From Mesaphorura yosii (lineage: Eukaryota; Arthropoda; Collembola; Poduromorpha; Tullbergiidae), in contig WIXG01000146.1 of the NCBI GenBank assembly GCA_009869945.1, forward strand, positions 1-64,000: a stretch of 64,000 nt of DNA. The letters run 5' to 3'. Below are positions 37,001-50,235 of the stretch, piece after piece. The notes beneath the pieces are model-generated. The model worked only from the letters and a program-made list of their open reading frames with translations, was not told where the DNA came from and searched no databases. Every line of letters starts with the position of its first letter. The first letter of the stretch is position 1. The translations under genes were made by a program, and so were the position numbers.

Positions 37001-40000
37001 CGAAAGTTCTCTCCATACTTCGCTGACCGAGTTTGATTCGAGACTCGAGAATAGTTTTGCACTTTACTCATTTGTCCTTTCCTTTCCTTTCGTTTCCGTT
37101 CGTGCATGCTCCGTACCCGGCGTCCACACCGGACGTGGCTATGGCTATTTGGCTATAGGTAACAGATTAATAGTTTAACCTACAAATGCTACGCCATGCC
37201 ACGGCGAAGACAGCTTCGACAAATGATACGACGACGGTGATGGTACTCACTCGTCCTGCTGTTGGAATAGAATGGCTGCTGCTGCTGCGGGTAGTAATAT
37301 TATTTGGATTTACAGAAAAACGAAAGTAAAAAAGAAGTTGACTGAAAGTGGAAAGTGAAAATCAATAGTTGAGGAGGAAACTTTTGTGCCAGCAGCGCAA
37401 TGGGAATGGCAATAACAAGTGTGTGCACACGTTTAGTTGAGAACGGTACACACCAGCTCACCGCCGCCGCCGAGCCGTACCCGGTGTCTCAGTGCGAGGC
37501 ATGGCATGGCCAAAAATAACGAGCGCCAAACCTGGTCTCGTTTCTCTAAATCTTTGTTGCCATTATTTTGAAATACTCTTCAGCAGACGAAAGAATGAAA
37601 AGTTGTTCCTTTTTCCCACTAATGGATCCGGCGAAGGACGAAAACAAATGAGATTGACAACAAATAAAAACGCTTTAACACAACAACAGCGGGGAGATGT
37701 CTTAATGAAGTACGTAGAAATCAGAGAATATCAGACAGTGAAGAGAGTTTCAGCTTTGTCTTTGGTCTTTGGCCTGGTCGGTTTAATTCGCTATCGCTGA
37801 TCATCCACAGATTAGAAAGACTCGCTTGCTTACCTGATTCAGATCATTACAGGTTGTTGATAACTGTCGTGCAAATACAACGTTTAGGGCTGATTCACAA
37901 AAGTTCCACGATCGCATTATTCTTTCTCCAAGTGACCGGTGACCCAGTTTCATTGGCTCGTGCACTATTCCATGAACGTGAACGCACACAGTCCAGTCGA
38001 GCACACAAGTCGATAATTTGAGGATTCAGTTCCGTTTACCACGAATGTTCTTACGCTAATGATAATGATATGTGTAAGTTGCGTGTTTCAGGTAGAACAG
38101 ATATGTATTCGTTACACATTGTGCTACGAATTGTTCGGGATGTGAAATCACATCGTTAATTTAAGTTCAATGACTCGCGTGAGACTGAATAGAAATAGAA
38201 CAACACAGGGCACAGCACAGCAGTTTGTCTCTTCTCTTGAAATCGAAATCACTCTCTTGCGTCTTCCTGCGTATGCTCTTCCAGAATATCCAGAATGCAA
38301 TCACACCATGAATGAAATTGCACTTTCAATTATTTATTATGTATATTGTTGTTTTGCTCTGTCCAATTGTACGAGTTATTGTATTCATTCGCAATGCTGC
38401 TACTTTCCCTCGGTTCTTCACTATTGATCTTTCTGTCTCTTTTCGCATTCACCAGACACAAATAATAGAAACTTACTTTTGAGGTCCTTTCGCAAGTCTC
38501 TCTTTTATATTTATCTTTCTCCTCGTCAAGTAGTAAATCTGGGCCTAGACTGGTTTAGCGAGCTCCAAGCGACGGCGATTACTGCAACGGCACGTCGCGT
38601 CTTTGTTCTTGAGTACTCGAGACTGTTTGTGTCGGGATGATTCTACTCGGACGAAGTCCGATGCACGTGCAGAACGGCGCAGAGCGAATGCAGACGATTG
38701 AGTAAACAACGAAGAAAGAATGCACGACGAACTTGATCGCACTCGCTGACTGATTTTCTCGGTCGACCGTGGAAATATTTTCTTTTATGGTTCGCTCACC
38801 AGGTAATCCTTTCCCTCCTTGCCTGGCAATGAAATTCTGTTTCTTCTATTGTTGTGCTTTGCGACAAAGAACGTAAAAACAAGAATAGAAGACTGCAAGA
38901 TGATAATCGCTTTCTTTTGTTGTCTGTTTATGTCAGCTGAGATGTCGGAATCACACTTGTCTGTCTGACTTGTATTGTTCGATTCAACATTCCTCTCCGG
39001 TGAGCTGCTCTTCACTTGCTTGGGAAAGCGGACAACCAAATCTTCAGATTTAATGGTAAATGTAAAATGCACAATGCGAATTTTGATGACTGGCTTTCAT
39101 TTGACTTGACGTAACTGTCCTTTGGCGCCGTGCCGGGTCAAATTAAATTGTATTACTCGCTCAGACTAGCCCGTAAATTCATGCGCAGGACTGCTGCATC
39201 TTGCGTACTCCGTCAATGATGATATGGCTATAAGCTCATGGTTCTAAGGACAAAAATTTCATTGGCTTTGTTTTGATATGTATCGTTGCTGATTTACACC
39301 TGATAAAATCTTGATATGTATCGTAAATCTGTAAACGAGTAGCTTGGAGTCTATTGTCTATTGGAACGTACTTACATTAAACCGTTCTTATATATTTTAA
39401 CCTCGTGAGTTTATGATCTTCATTGCATTGCACGTGGTTGGATTTGATATCGATTGAACACATTGTTTGCTGCCGCCTGCACCTTCCAAGTTTCAATTTG
39501 GCTAAATACAGCACCACTCTGAAGAACTGATGAGTTCTTATTCGATTAAAGAGTCACACATTTGCGTGCAGTCCCAACGCCTAATACCTGTACACACTCA
39601 GTAGACCACGATACACCACGTGTGTCTGGGGAAAGACGGAACTGTTTTAACAAATGCAGATGCAATCGAAGCTTCAAAGAAGTTGTGCTTGTGAGCTCTG
39701 CAATGACTTCAAAGTGATCAACACAACACGTTCAATTGAACTCAAGTGACGTGCAGACCGACTTCAAAGTAAAACTCATCTCTCTCATCAGTGTGGGATA
39801 GGATCAGATTTGACACAATTTTAGATAAAGTGTAACATCACTTGACAGATTTGCACTTCCACCTTCGATCAGCCTGTCAAGATTGCAGAGCATTGCATGC
39901 ACTTTGGTGCACAGTTTACGAGGTAAACGTGGAGCACCACCTTAACAAACTGCTTAGATGTTGATTTGTGTAGCTGGAGCGGTACGGTCTACGGTACCTC

Positions 40001-43000
40001 TGCTGTACAGTTGTTGTTGCTGTCCGAGCCAGAACGTTGTTGATGTTGTGAATCAAGTGGCAGGAAGAACAGAACTAAATTCTCTCCGTCTCTCGTATTA
40101 TTATATAATATTATTGTGTTTGAATAATAAAAGGATTGGAGATGAAGAAAACGTGGAGAAGAGAGAGAGAGAAGGAAAGTGAAGTAGTGTCAGAGTGTTT
40201 ACGCCAAGTGAAAGCACAGGACACGGCTACGGAAACTTTCGCTATTCGTACTCGCTGTGCCTGTGCTTGTGCTATGCAGCCGTGGAACACGTTTCCAAGA
40301 GTGTAGCCTAGAAAATAGGGCTTGTACTCGCATCGTAATGGCAATGGCAATAGGAAATACGATGTGTGCCAATGAAGTGGAGCTTCAATGCCAAACAGCA
40401 GCGTGGCATCGCGTAGTACATTGCACGCTGGCGTAGTAAATGTCTGTAGTAGTAGAAAGTAGAATAGAAAGCAGCAGCAAGAGAAATACAGCGCTTCTGC
40501 TTGGCATGGCGTAGCATAGTGCACTAGTGGTTCAAGAAAAGATCCAGTACAAGTCTTCAAAGGGCCTTAAAAACACACGTGTACGTGTAGTCTGGATAAC
40601 ATCAACTTTTCTTGGGTTTGTCGTCGGTTCTCGTACACACAGACTGCCACTGCCGCACTGTGTCGTACGTACAATTCCAAAATTTCTCCAGACCAGACTG
40701 CACTATCGTATCGTATTAGTTGGCATTCACATTTCGTAAGAGTTGGACGGACGATCGTGGCCGTTGTCTGCTCATGTACGTGATATACATTTTTTAGAAT
40801 GTTAAAATCCGCAGTGCAGGGTGAAAGCAGCCTATACCAAATACATTCGGAGAGAAAGTTGAGGCTTATACACTGCTCTGCAGCACTGGCGTTGCTGTAG
40901 CTGAGCTGGGCTGTCGGGGAATCAAATGAGGAGAAAGTAGGAGTTGATTTGGTAAGGAAAGGCCTCGCTTTTAGTGTATAAGCATAGTGGGCCAAAGCAA
41001 AGGACACAATAATAATATTACGAGACCTGGACGTGGATCAACACGTCGTGAAAGGGAAAGTAAACGCTAGAACACCGCGGACGCGGATGAAGAAAGTTGA
41101 TGTTGGTCGGTCGGTCTGATATTGAAAGTTTGGCCTGGACCATAAACGTACGAGCAAGACGGCCGGGCCGTATAAGGCCAGAGAGGCAGACAGCCAGGTA
41201 TAGGCATGGAGACAAGCAGACACAGACTAACGACGAACGGCGCGGCAGAGAAGAGAAGGCACATACATAATAAAAATATATCAGGAAAGGATAAATTGCC
41301 TTGCCAGTAGTTCATGCCAAGAAGAGCTGCAAGAAGAGAGAAACCCGAAAATTCTGATGATTAGTGCGGATAGGAGCAAAGGGAAAGGAGAAAGTGAAAA
41401 TGTTATTTGTAAATGTGCCAATGCCAATTTTTTTTGCAGAGACTCGCCATTTCCTTTGTCACCGTCGTCGACGCCGTGAGTCGTGATCATCAACGCTGTG
41501 CTGCTGTTCACTGCTCCTACCTTTACTTTAATGACATTACAAAGACACCCGTGCGCGGTGCCAAATCCAAGAAGTCATGCCAGCGCGTGCGAATGAAAGC
41601 AGGAGGAGAGGGAGTGATAATGAAATACGAATTATAGATCGTCATCAGCGGTATAGCGCGACAGATCTGCAGAAAGACATTCGCTGCATTTTATTGTCAT
41701 CATCAGAGCTTATCATGTCTTAATTTTTCCCAGTACTTTTCCGAAACCTGCAGTGACTTGGCACGAAATTAGCACGTATCCTGCATTTTAGAGCCGTTTT
41801 TATTGACAAGACAATGACACAGTTTCTTTGCTGTAATGCATACCCATAAATGTCTTACGACCCGAACACAAACTTGAATTCGCGTTGTCGCACCGCAAAT
41901 GTGTTGCTGTTGATGATGGACATTAAAATTTGATATTCCATTAACATGATGACTCAAGAGCAATTAAAATGTCACAATGAGTCATACTGGAATCCAAAAT
42001 AAGAAGCAAGCATCGTGGCAGAATCTTTCCTTTCTTAACTTTTCGCATTCTTGTTTCTCGTAGTTGAGCACGAGCTCGAGCCACTGTTCTATTTTTAATT
42101 CAGCGCAACGCCTTTAAAAAAATTGACGCACATTACTCCACTGTCCACTCCAACGTCAATTGTCATAAGAGGCTGGGCGAAGGCGAAAGTTCCTCAAAGA
42201 GTCAATGCCGTGACATCCGATTCAATTGCCTTTTGTACGACTTGTCTATTTATAACCGCATTATTGTTATTATTCATAATTCCATTTGATTGAGCCCACA
42301 CTTCTTCTAATCATGCAAATCGGACCCACCCTTACTCTTTAGTCTGGTCTTTAACCTCACATGTTCGTCTTCACGTTGTGTCCCCATGCATTAAATGGCG
42401 AAGCACGTCATGAACGAATTAACGCAAACGAAAATTGAACTTGAACTTTGCTATTCTGGTCGGTGAAGGGTAGATCACTTTTCTTTTCACGGTTTCACCT
42501 TCCATGACATTACGAACCTTCGCATTGACGCCACCAAGCAGGCTAGAGTATCCTCGACAGTTGGACTCTTAACCGCCCAACCTTAGCACAAATGTCACAA
42601 TGGACGTCAAATTATAAAGAATCGAGTTTGTGTGGTCGGAATGTCACGTTCATCTAGCTGTTAAGAATCGAAGCGACAAAATTAACCATTTAATTAGCGT
42701 GAAATGAAAGCGCCATGCTCTTGCCCGACTTGGCTTGTAATTTCCGTCGTGGCATGATGAAACGATCAGAAACCACATTGAGTCGAGTGAATGTCAAACT
42801 AATTTAATTCGGAAATGAAAGTCATAACTGACAATATGACACTGATTAAGATCTCTTCATTAAAAACTCCGAACGCATGGGAGCGAATTGGTGTAATGAC
42901 TTTTCCAGGGCTTTCTTACTTCCAAGCGCAGTGCGTCACTGCCGATTTGTGCATGGAAATAACAGCGAGCCAGATTCAACCGAAAACTGATTTCACCTTG

Positions 43001-43432
43001 CTAAAAATAGAAACTGGACAACTATGAAATGTTCGCCACTCGGGCACATAATCCAGGTCTGACGCAAGTTCAGAGTCAAAAAGACAAAGAGTCATATGAA
43101 AAACACAGACTTCGTCTGCTTTCTTCAGAAGGCAATTAGAAAGTACGATTAACTAGGAACTTCAATGGTCTTCCGAATTAATGTCCACAGAAAATGATGG
43201 AATCAAGACGCGGGTTTTTTCATTTTTATTGGTGTCATTTGATTGAATACTTACACCGTTGCAATAAAATTGAATATAAATTGTTCCATGTCAAATCTAA
43301 ACTGATGTACTTTGTCATTACCAAATACTAAAAACTAAAAACTAAACAGAAATTGTCCACTCCTCTAACAACCTTTAACAAAACAAGAAAATAAGAATTA
43401 TCATGTCACCACGAACTTCCTGAGAAATGAAA
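25028..43432. other. 18-kb region without recognisable genes
   Basis: I found no exon chain, family motif, RNA gene or intact mobile element here on either strand. ORFs reach about 149 codons (for example 40111-40560 minus and 36475-36915 plus), but they overlap on opposite strands, are rich in Cys/Ser/Leu/Phe and resemble nothing. The region lies upstream of the acetylcholinesterase start and may hold its promoter, 5'UTR exons and distal enhancers. Short A/T-rich motifs such as CATAAA/TTTATG and TAATTA recur. Small GA runs occur near 40160. Confidence 0.5.
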
Positions 43433-46373
43433 TTAGGGGTGAAGGGCAGTTGGGTACAGAGGACGGTCAGCGCCGTCCATCTCGATGGCCAGTTGGTTAT
43501 CTACGAACACATTGAAGGTATTATCAAAAATAAAAAGAATTTTAAAAAATCCAATGACCAGGCCATGGCAAGTATCTCCAACCTGCCAGAAGCGCATGAT
43601 GCTGTCCGCCGATTGGAGCTCCACATTCGTTGCAAATTCCCTCCTGAGTTGGCCCACCGCATTCTGGCAAGAATGAAAACTATAATTATGATTGAAACCG
43701 ACTGCTAGAAGTAACGACTACGAATTATCAGTATTACCCGTAACCACGTAAATATGTCCATTGCGACATTTAAACCAACGGCCTGATTTTGTGCCGAACA
43801 CCTGCACAATTGTCACCCGCTCGCGATCGGTGATGCCCAAAGTTGTCCCGAACATAATATCAATATCCTGTAGCATAAGAATCCAGTGCCTGAAAAGACA
43901 GACGTCCAATTTCATGTCCTGTTCTGTCTGCCTGTTACTTACCTTCATTTTTTTAAGAAAAATATCCTGTTTCTCTTTGGAATATGCCGAATAGACGTTG
44001 AAGACGTGCTTTGCGGCAGCTTCCAATCGTTCCAAGTATGCTTTGTTGCATTTGACAGTAAAGCCCAGGTCGCCATATTGCCTCTCTAGAAACTGCCGCA
44101 TGTGTTCAATTCTATCAAGCTCGTAGCTGGTGTCAGTTGCTTCTTGTTGGGTGAGCGGTAGTTCGGTAGATTTCAGCTTGGTGAACACATAGTCGAAGCA
44201 TTTTGCAACTGAAGCAATAATCGTGCGAGCGAAATCATTGTCCATATTTTCAGTCAACACATGATAGGTCTCCATAAATTCTTCCGCATTCGAATAGATG
44301 TGAATCATTTCTTCGATTGCCTCGAGAACTCTCTTCGGTTTCTGTTGGGAAAAAGAACACGTGTTGAAAGTTTTGACCAGGACCCAAACTCCAAAACCAT
44401 ACTTCATAACGCTGTTACCTCTGAATAATCGAATTGTTCACAACACAATAAAATGCGTAAATGTTCCAGAAAGAAGGAAAACCTCTTAACACTTCGTTCA
44501 GCCAATTTGGTCAGGACAGAACGAAGTTCCGATTCTTTCTTCACGTTCATGTCCTTGTCTCCATAAATCTTGCGTTTCACGAGCATTACTTCAGCTGCTG
44601 CTGGATCAAGAAGGTATCTAAATCTGCGGAAGCTCCAAATAGTGGTTCGACAGAGTGGGCACTGCTTCGGCTTTATTTCGCTATCGCAACTCTCGGTACT
44701 TAACCATTTCTTGAGCAACTCCACCTCGATGGTGTGCCCACATTTGTCCAGATAAATGAATCTAGATGAACAAGTCAAGTCTGGAGTAGTAATTGAGCGT
44801 GAACCTTTTAGCTAGTACACACTTACCGTGAAGTGGGGTCATCTTCTAAATCAATCATCCCCATGCTTTCCAAGATCAGTTTGTCCTTGTCGCAGGCGCG
44901 GCATAATGGCGAACAAACTTCTCCGCAAAATCCAATACAGTGATGTCCACACTTCAATCTCTTCTGACACGGTTTCAAGCATGGTCGTCGGTTGCACTTT
45001 TGATAACACATCATCGTACATTTAGAGTGAGGACATGCATATTTGCAGGGTTCCTAGATCACAAACCCAAAATTAAGAGTTCATAAGTTCATATTGTATT
45101 GCAGCTCTAAATTAGATAAGGTAAGATTACACCAACCTCACAGGGATCACAAGGAATGCCACACATCTTGGTGCAAGGTCCATGCTCGCAGTAATTTTCA
45201 CATGGTTTGTTGCATGGTGGGCACGCATTCGAGCAGCCTGTATCGCAACTACAAAAGAGAAATGATTTTCATAAAGCTGATCTAAATTATCTTATGCTGC
45301 AATTGACTTACTAATGGCCACAAACGATGGGTTTTCCACAATTTTCTTTGCATCGAATGTGAAATCGTCCCAAGTGACATTTGTAGCAATTTCCGCTGCA
45401 GAGGTGCCCACAGGACAGGACCGCACAGCACTTTATACCGCAGAAGCGATTGAAATATTTAGGATCAGACTTGGTGTAGTAGCACGGGATGGATACACCA
45501 TGACCACAGGGCGCCACTCCAGAAACTATATCGTGGCACAAAGGCTCTGCTTCTGAGCAAAGCACTTCAGAGATGTGCCCACAGTCCTTGAACTTGTGTT
45601 GCACATTTTCCTGCAACCAGATGACAAGACCGACTACCGAAGACCTAATACCGAAGTAGTAAAGTTGGTAGAATTAAATTACCTGGCATGGACGCGAATC
45701 GCATTGAATTGAGCATAATTGTGCACATTGATGTCCGCACCTTAGTCGACGCTCGCAGTTTGCAGCACAAATTGGCTCGAAGCTCTCGCCACATTTCTGT
45801 TCGTATTGATGTACGCAAGATTTGAACATCTTCTCCATGGAATATTCACACGGTGGACACTTAGCGTCCTTTGCGTGAGCCCTCGCGCAAGTGTGTCCAA
45901 AAGCGCAAGTTCGAGAACATTTCTTTGACTCGGCTGCCTTGGTCTTCTTCGCCGTACCTTCGCTCGCTTTCACACTCTTGCCAACAATAGATGGTTTACC
46001 AGAAGTCGATGGTTGTGGATTTCTACATTCTTCACAGTCTGGGGTACGATCGGAGCAACGATGAACGACGACATGTCCACATGACAACTTCTTCAGTTTC
46101 ATTTTGCAGGTGATTTCACACGGTTGAAAGCAGAAGTTTTTGCAGCCCAGAGGATGACCTTGATGATGTATTAGAACATAGCAGTTGACATAAAGACTGG
46201 CTTTTAAGGAGGGAATCAAAATCTACAACTTACTCCTTACCTCTTGGGCATTTCCTCGAGCACGCTTCTCGGCATCCATCGGAGCTCTTGTGGTCGTCTT
46301 CGTTGGCACACCCAAGCCGTCCGCAAAGATGGCCACAAGGTAACTTCGCCTCACATTTCCAAAGGTCCGCCAT
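43433..46373 (-). CDS. NF-X1 zinc-finger protein, ZNFX1-like C terminus, no helicase
   Basis: Nine exons (46373-46241, 46158-45683, 45610-45312, 45248-45137, 45053-44827, 44761-44419, 44341-43738, 43663-43583, 43500-43433) encode 780 aa. Residues ~1-400 carry NF-X1-type cysteine/histidine repeats (LPCGHLC, LRCGHQCAQLC, LSCGHLCSGNC, LKCGHHCIGFC). Then come a RING-like segment (LDKCGHTIEVELLKKWL ... CPLCRTTI) and a helical stretch. The C-terminal block, GITDRERVTIVQ, then GRWFKCRNGHIYVV, ECGGPTQEGICNECGAPIGG and an LAxEMDGA-like LAIEMDGADRP end, is diagnostic of ZNFX1. ZNFX1 is an antiviral and small-RNA-pathway SF1 helicase of about 1,900 aa; here the helicase half is absent. An in-frame stop lies 15 codons upstream of the chosen ATG, so the short form looks complete unless an upstream exon was missed. 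Confidence 0.82.
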
Positions 46374-47164
46374 CTCCCGAATCTCCTCTACAGTCGCGAA
46401 GTTCCACTCGGATTAACAATAAATGCGGTACTAATTAGTGTAAAGTTAACTGCTGTATGATTCAAAACTTGAAAGATGCGTTCTCCTCGAACAACCAGTT
46501 ACACTATACTGAGACAACATGAGTGACCGTAACTGCTCCCAATTATCAATTGCGTAAAACGAGGAAACGAGCAACCAATGACAAACTGAGTTCAAGACGA
46601 CGCGATGACAAATGCTAATTTGTGCGACGTTTCGTAATTTGTGAATACGCGTTGCTGGACAGACGTTGCGTTGCGTTGCACTTGGATGGTTCGTTTACTG
46701 ATGAGCTTCGAATGCTTTCAGATGAGCAATGTACACGGCTGATTAGCAAGTTTGAATACGTATTTTATTTGAATTTCAACATGAAAATTAGCAATGTTAA
46801 TAAATGAACAATGAATATTATCTAATTGAGCTTGCTCGCATTTCTTTCTATAAGAAAGTCGTGTAAACCTAAAAACAAACTGCTGGCTAATACCATCGGT
46901 TTCACGTACATTAAGACTAACGTAATCATCTTTTAATGGAGACAATATGGCTAGCACCTCAAGAACCTAATCTCATCATCAACGTAGGTATACTTAAGAT
47001 GACAATAACTAATTGTACTCAATTGAAATAGCAGAAATAGTAATTATACGACGAAAAATTCAAATATATTAGTCATAAAAAATGTTTAATTTACCACTTT
47101 TTCATGTAGGCTACCATTGATATTTATTGTGATCCAATACAGCCTCAACCAGTACGGCCCCATC
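46374..47164. other. Spacer between SERBP1-like gene and NF-X1-type gene
   Basis: This is the 5' region of the NF-X1 zinc-finger gene and the 3'UTR of the SERBP1-like gene. No coding exon was recognised; specifically, no helicase motif that could extend the ZNFX1-like gene was seen between 46374 and 47164. Confidence 0.5.
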
Positions 47165-49089
47165 TTAACCACTGAGTGATGGAAAATCGCGCTCATCGTC
47201 GACTCTGGGCTTGTTTGGAGGCATCTGACGACCCTGCTTGAAAGAGAAAATTCGCTTGTGTTTGTAATCTGCAAGTTTAAAGAGTTGGACTGAAGTATTA
47301 ATTGTTATTTACACCACGACCGGCTCTAAATTCGTAAGTTCGAGGTGTCCGAGTAGCAGGTGGTTTTTCGCCGTCATCTTTTCTGTCTCCACTTGCACTG
47401 ATGTCACCAAAGGCACCACCGCGACCTCCACGCTGACCTCCTCTGCCGCCACCACGACCAAACCCGCGCCGTGAATCAGCAAAGCGAAAGTTGATGTCAA
47501 CCAACTGCTTCTGGCGTCCATACCGCCTTGGGTACTCAACCTTTAAGAAAATATATATTTAAATATAATTACGTGCTTCATCACATACGCTAGTAACGCT
47601 TACTTCTTCGTCCTCATCTTCCTCAGTCTCTTCATCCGAAGTCGTCTTCTTAACAAGTGTCATTTTCTTCATCCACGATTGATCTTCACCTTCTCCGGCT
47701 TTGCGGACATTAAAAGTTGGTTTTTGTCGCTGCTGCTGAAAATATTGCAATAGGTGCAAATAAGATCCGTTAGCGTTAGCAAAGGCCATGCAGTGAGATC
47801 TTACATTTGTTTGTAATGCTTTGTATTCATCCAAAGTCATCAGCTTCACGGGCTCTGCATCCGATTCCTTCATGAGTTTTCTACATAAACAACATCACAT
47901 TTTGATTTTGCAGTTGAACACACGACAAAATTTGCAAATTGTATGCTTTGTTTAATTCCTAACTCTTCATTAGAATGCTCAACTTCTCCAGGAGTCTCTT
48001 CCATTTCCTTCTCTTCCATGTTTATTGCCTCGTTTCCAGAAGGTTGGCTAATGAACAAAGCGACAACGATACCAATATTAGAGCACCGTAATGCTGAAAA
48101 GAAAAGAGAAGGTTAAAAAGGTCGAAATATTATTACTCTGCATCCTCTTTGTAGCTTCCCCAGTTCCTTTGGCCCGCGCCTTGTTTCTTGTCAACCGGTT
48201 TTACACCACTAGCATGCAAATATTCTAATTACTTATCATTTCATGTAAATGATTGCGATTGTGAAGCAAAATAAGACTGAAACCTTCTATCAGAACCAGA
48301 TTTTCGGTCAAATTCACGACCTCTAAATGGTCGTTGACCACCTCTACCACCTCTGGGTTGTCTCGGCATGGGCTGGTCCCCAAAGTCACCGTCGGTTCCA
48401 AAATCGCTGTGAAGGGCATGAAATGTAAAATGACATTTTCCTCTCCTTCGAGAGTTATCTTTTTGATTCGTAAAAATAAGCTTAATGAACTGAGGAGCAC
48501 TCACCGGTCCCGGATGTTATCATTTCGATAGTTGTTTCTACGCTCCGCGTTTCTCTCATTTGTACCAAATGGCTCCGGCTTTGTTTTTGACATACGTTCG
48601 TAACCTACACAAAAGTTAAATGTTCGTTGAACCATGAATATTAGCACAACTAACGCTCAAACCTCGGTTATTTCTTCCTCCATCTGCAGGAATTGATTTG
48701 GAATTATTTCTTGGGTTAAAGTCTTCATTTTCTTTACGGTTGGTCGGTGCGCCTTAATTGGAAAACGGAAAGACAATAACTTATTACATCGAACGCCAAA
48801 TAATTAAGGCGATTTTCTCAGATAGTTGTTTATCGACCCTAGTTTACTTACTTTTCCCGTTTTCTTTGTTAGATTTGAACTCAGTTCCCCTGGTTGGCTT
48901 TTCAGGCTGTCTTGTTTCTGTTTTCTTACCAGGATAAGACTTATTCACATCTTTGTCGAGAATCGTTCCAGCACCCTCTAGATTTGTCTTGCTCATATCC
49001 TGATTAGAATCTTCTGCATCACTTTCGTCGCTTATTAGCAGAAATCTTGAAAAGCGATTAGTGATTCCCACTCCATAATCGCACTCCAT
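47165..49089 (-). CDS. SERBP1/HABP4/Vig-type RNA-binding protein
   Basis: Ten exons (49089-48852, 48752-48663, 48604-48505, 48406-48284, 48208-48137, 48047-47964, 47880-47805, 47735-47604, 47540-47313, 47233-47165) encode 403 aa; human SERBP1 has 408. The N terminus is the family motif (YGVGITNRFSRFL ... DDESD-like SDESDAED). Residues ~140-180 hold an RGG segment, then SGVKPVDKKQGAGQRNWG, the hallmark of the family. An acidic region ends MTLDEYKALQ, then QKPTFNVRKAGEGE. A second RGG box (GFGRGGGRGGQRGGRGG) precedes the C-terminal DFPSL. These proteins bind mRNA and clamp inactive 80S ribosomes; the fly member Vig also associates with RISC. The intron at 47881-47963 uses a weak GTTAGG donor, chosen because it alone preserves the frame at a normal 83-bp length. 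Confidence 0.92.
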
Positions 49090-50235
49090 GCTGGAGGACT
49101 GACAACTTCAATGCTCAATCGTCAATCCTTCAAATAAGGAACGAGCTGATAAAGAACTTTGCACCTTGAGAATTGAGAATAAACTAACTAGGCACTAGAG
49201 TACCTCCTGTTATACGCCTGTGCTGCTACTGGCTGAACTACTCACTGTCCGGCGTGTTCGGCAGGTCGTCTCGCGAGAAATGGTCTCGATTGGGTCTTAA
49301 AAACTGAAACATAGATGTAGATAATTCACGACACAATAGCCTAAATCAGCTTAACTCGTACCTACATGCTACATCCACCAACTCAACCAAGCTGATTCTT
49401 TTGTCCCCTCCATTCGGTGCAATGTGCTACTGCTACATACTTGTTGTGATACTGTAATTAGTACTCCTTACCTTGTAACCTGATTCGGTGGTATCGTCCC
49501 TGGAAGTCCTGAAGAAGGTGGCTTTTGTTGCAAGCACTAACTTTGCATTAATTCACGTTCCTGATTTGCCTGTCTGAATTCTCCGTGAATACAGCGTATT
49601 GTAATATTTATTAGGCAGTAGACGCACACTTGATGCCATTAAATTCTTCACGATGATACGCAAATGTTGTAATGGCTGACACACCGGTTATAAAAGAGTC
49701 AGACAGAGTCAGTTGTGGTCGGTCGCTAAGTCTTGCACGATTTATGGGATAAAGCGTGTTATCTCACATATCGAAAGTCAAATTTCTTCTTTGAAAATTG
49801 AAATTGAAATGCCATTGCGAAAAGATATTTTTCACAATATTTAACTAACATTACATTTGGAGGAATATGGTCAAGGCAAGTTGGTTAATTGGTTTATTGG
49901 TTCAGGTGTGAGCGTAATTAAGACAAGAAGAATACGTTAACATATAGCTGCGCTCTGGCACAATTCAGATCACGAAGTTACTCTATGGTTTTTAGTATTT
50001 TACGAATTACGGGACGAAGAGATCAGAGAGATGAGACGATGAAAATGAAGGAGCGATGCGAGGCTGCGAGGAGATTGATAAAGTTCCAAAATCATCAGTC
50101 AAGCTAATAATTCGGGTAATGTTTCAGGTCCATTACAGTTCTTGTTTGGTTGAAGATGAAACCCTGAAATTTAGAGAAAGTTATCAGCCTACTGGCGTAG
50201 TGTCGGAATAAGTCGACCTTAAAAGTTGTCACCAC
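49090..50235. other. Spacer upstream of the SERBP1-like gene
   Basis: It probably contains the 5'UTR and a 5'UTR intron of the SERBP1-like gene near 49090-49330. On the plus strand there is a TATA-like promoter at 49689 with no associated gene. AT-rich sequence follows up to the stop codon of the next gene. Confidence 0.4.
49689..49714 (+). promoter_or_regulatory. Orphan plus-strand TATA/initiator pair
   Basis: TATAAAAG at 49689-49696 is followed by TCAGTT at 49709-49714, which fits the arthropod initiator consensus TCAGT. The 22-base spacing is shorter than usual (about 30). No plus-strand coding exon follows for many kilobases, so if real it would drive a noncoding or antisense transcript divergent from the SERBP1-like gene. 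Confidence 0.3.

Noticed and set aside
36475..37107. Overlapping ORFs of about 145 codons on both strands
   Set aside because: Long frames on opposite strands of the same bases, unusual composition and no family resemblance point to chance open frames.
40150..40185. GA-rich run resembling a microsatellite
   Set aside because: Too short and interrupted to call as a repeat of interest.
40111..41007. Two minus-strand ORFs of 149 and 146 codons
   Set aside because: Composition is Cys/Ser/Phe/Tyr-rich without domains, splice partners or a plausible start context.
43944..43997. Possible 54-bp intron in the NF-X1-type gene (gtaagt ... cttttcag)
   Set aside because: Removing it in phase 0 breaks the frame before HWILMLQD, it is shorter than any other intron here, and the segment is open in frame, so it is treated as coding.
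47881..47963. Shorter alternative introns of 41-46 bp in the SERBP1-like gene
   Set aside because: They would be below the normal intron size; the 83-bp intron with a GTTAGG donor keeps the frame at a typical length.
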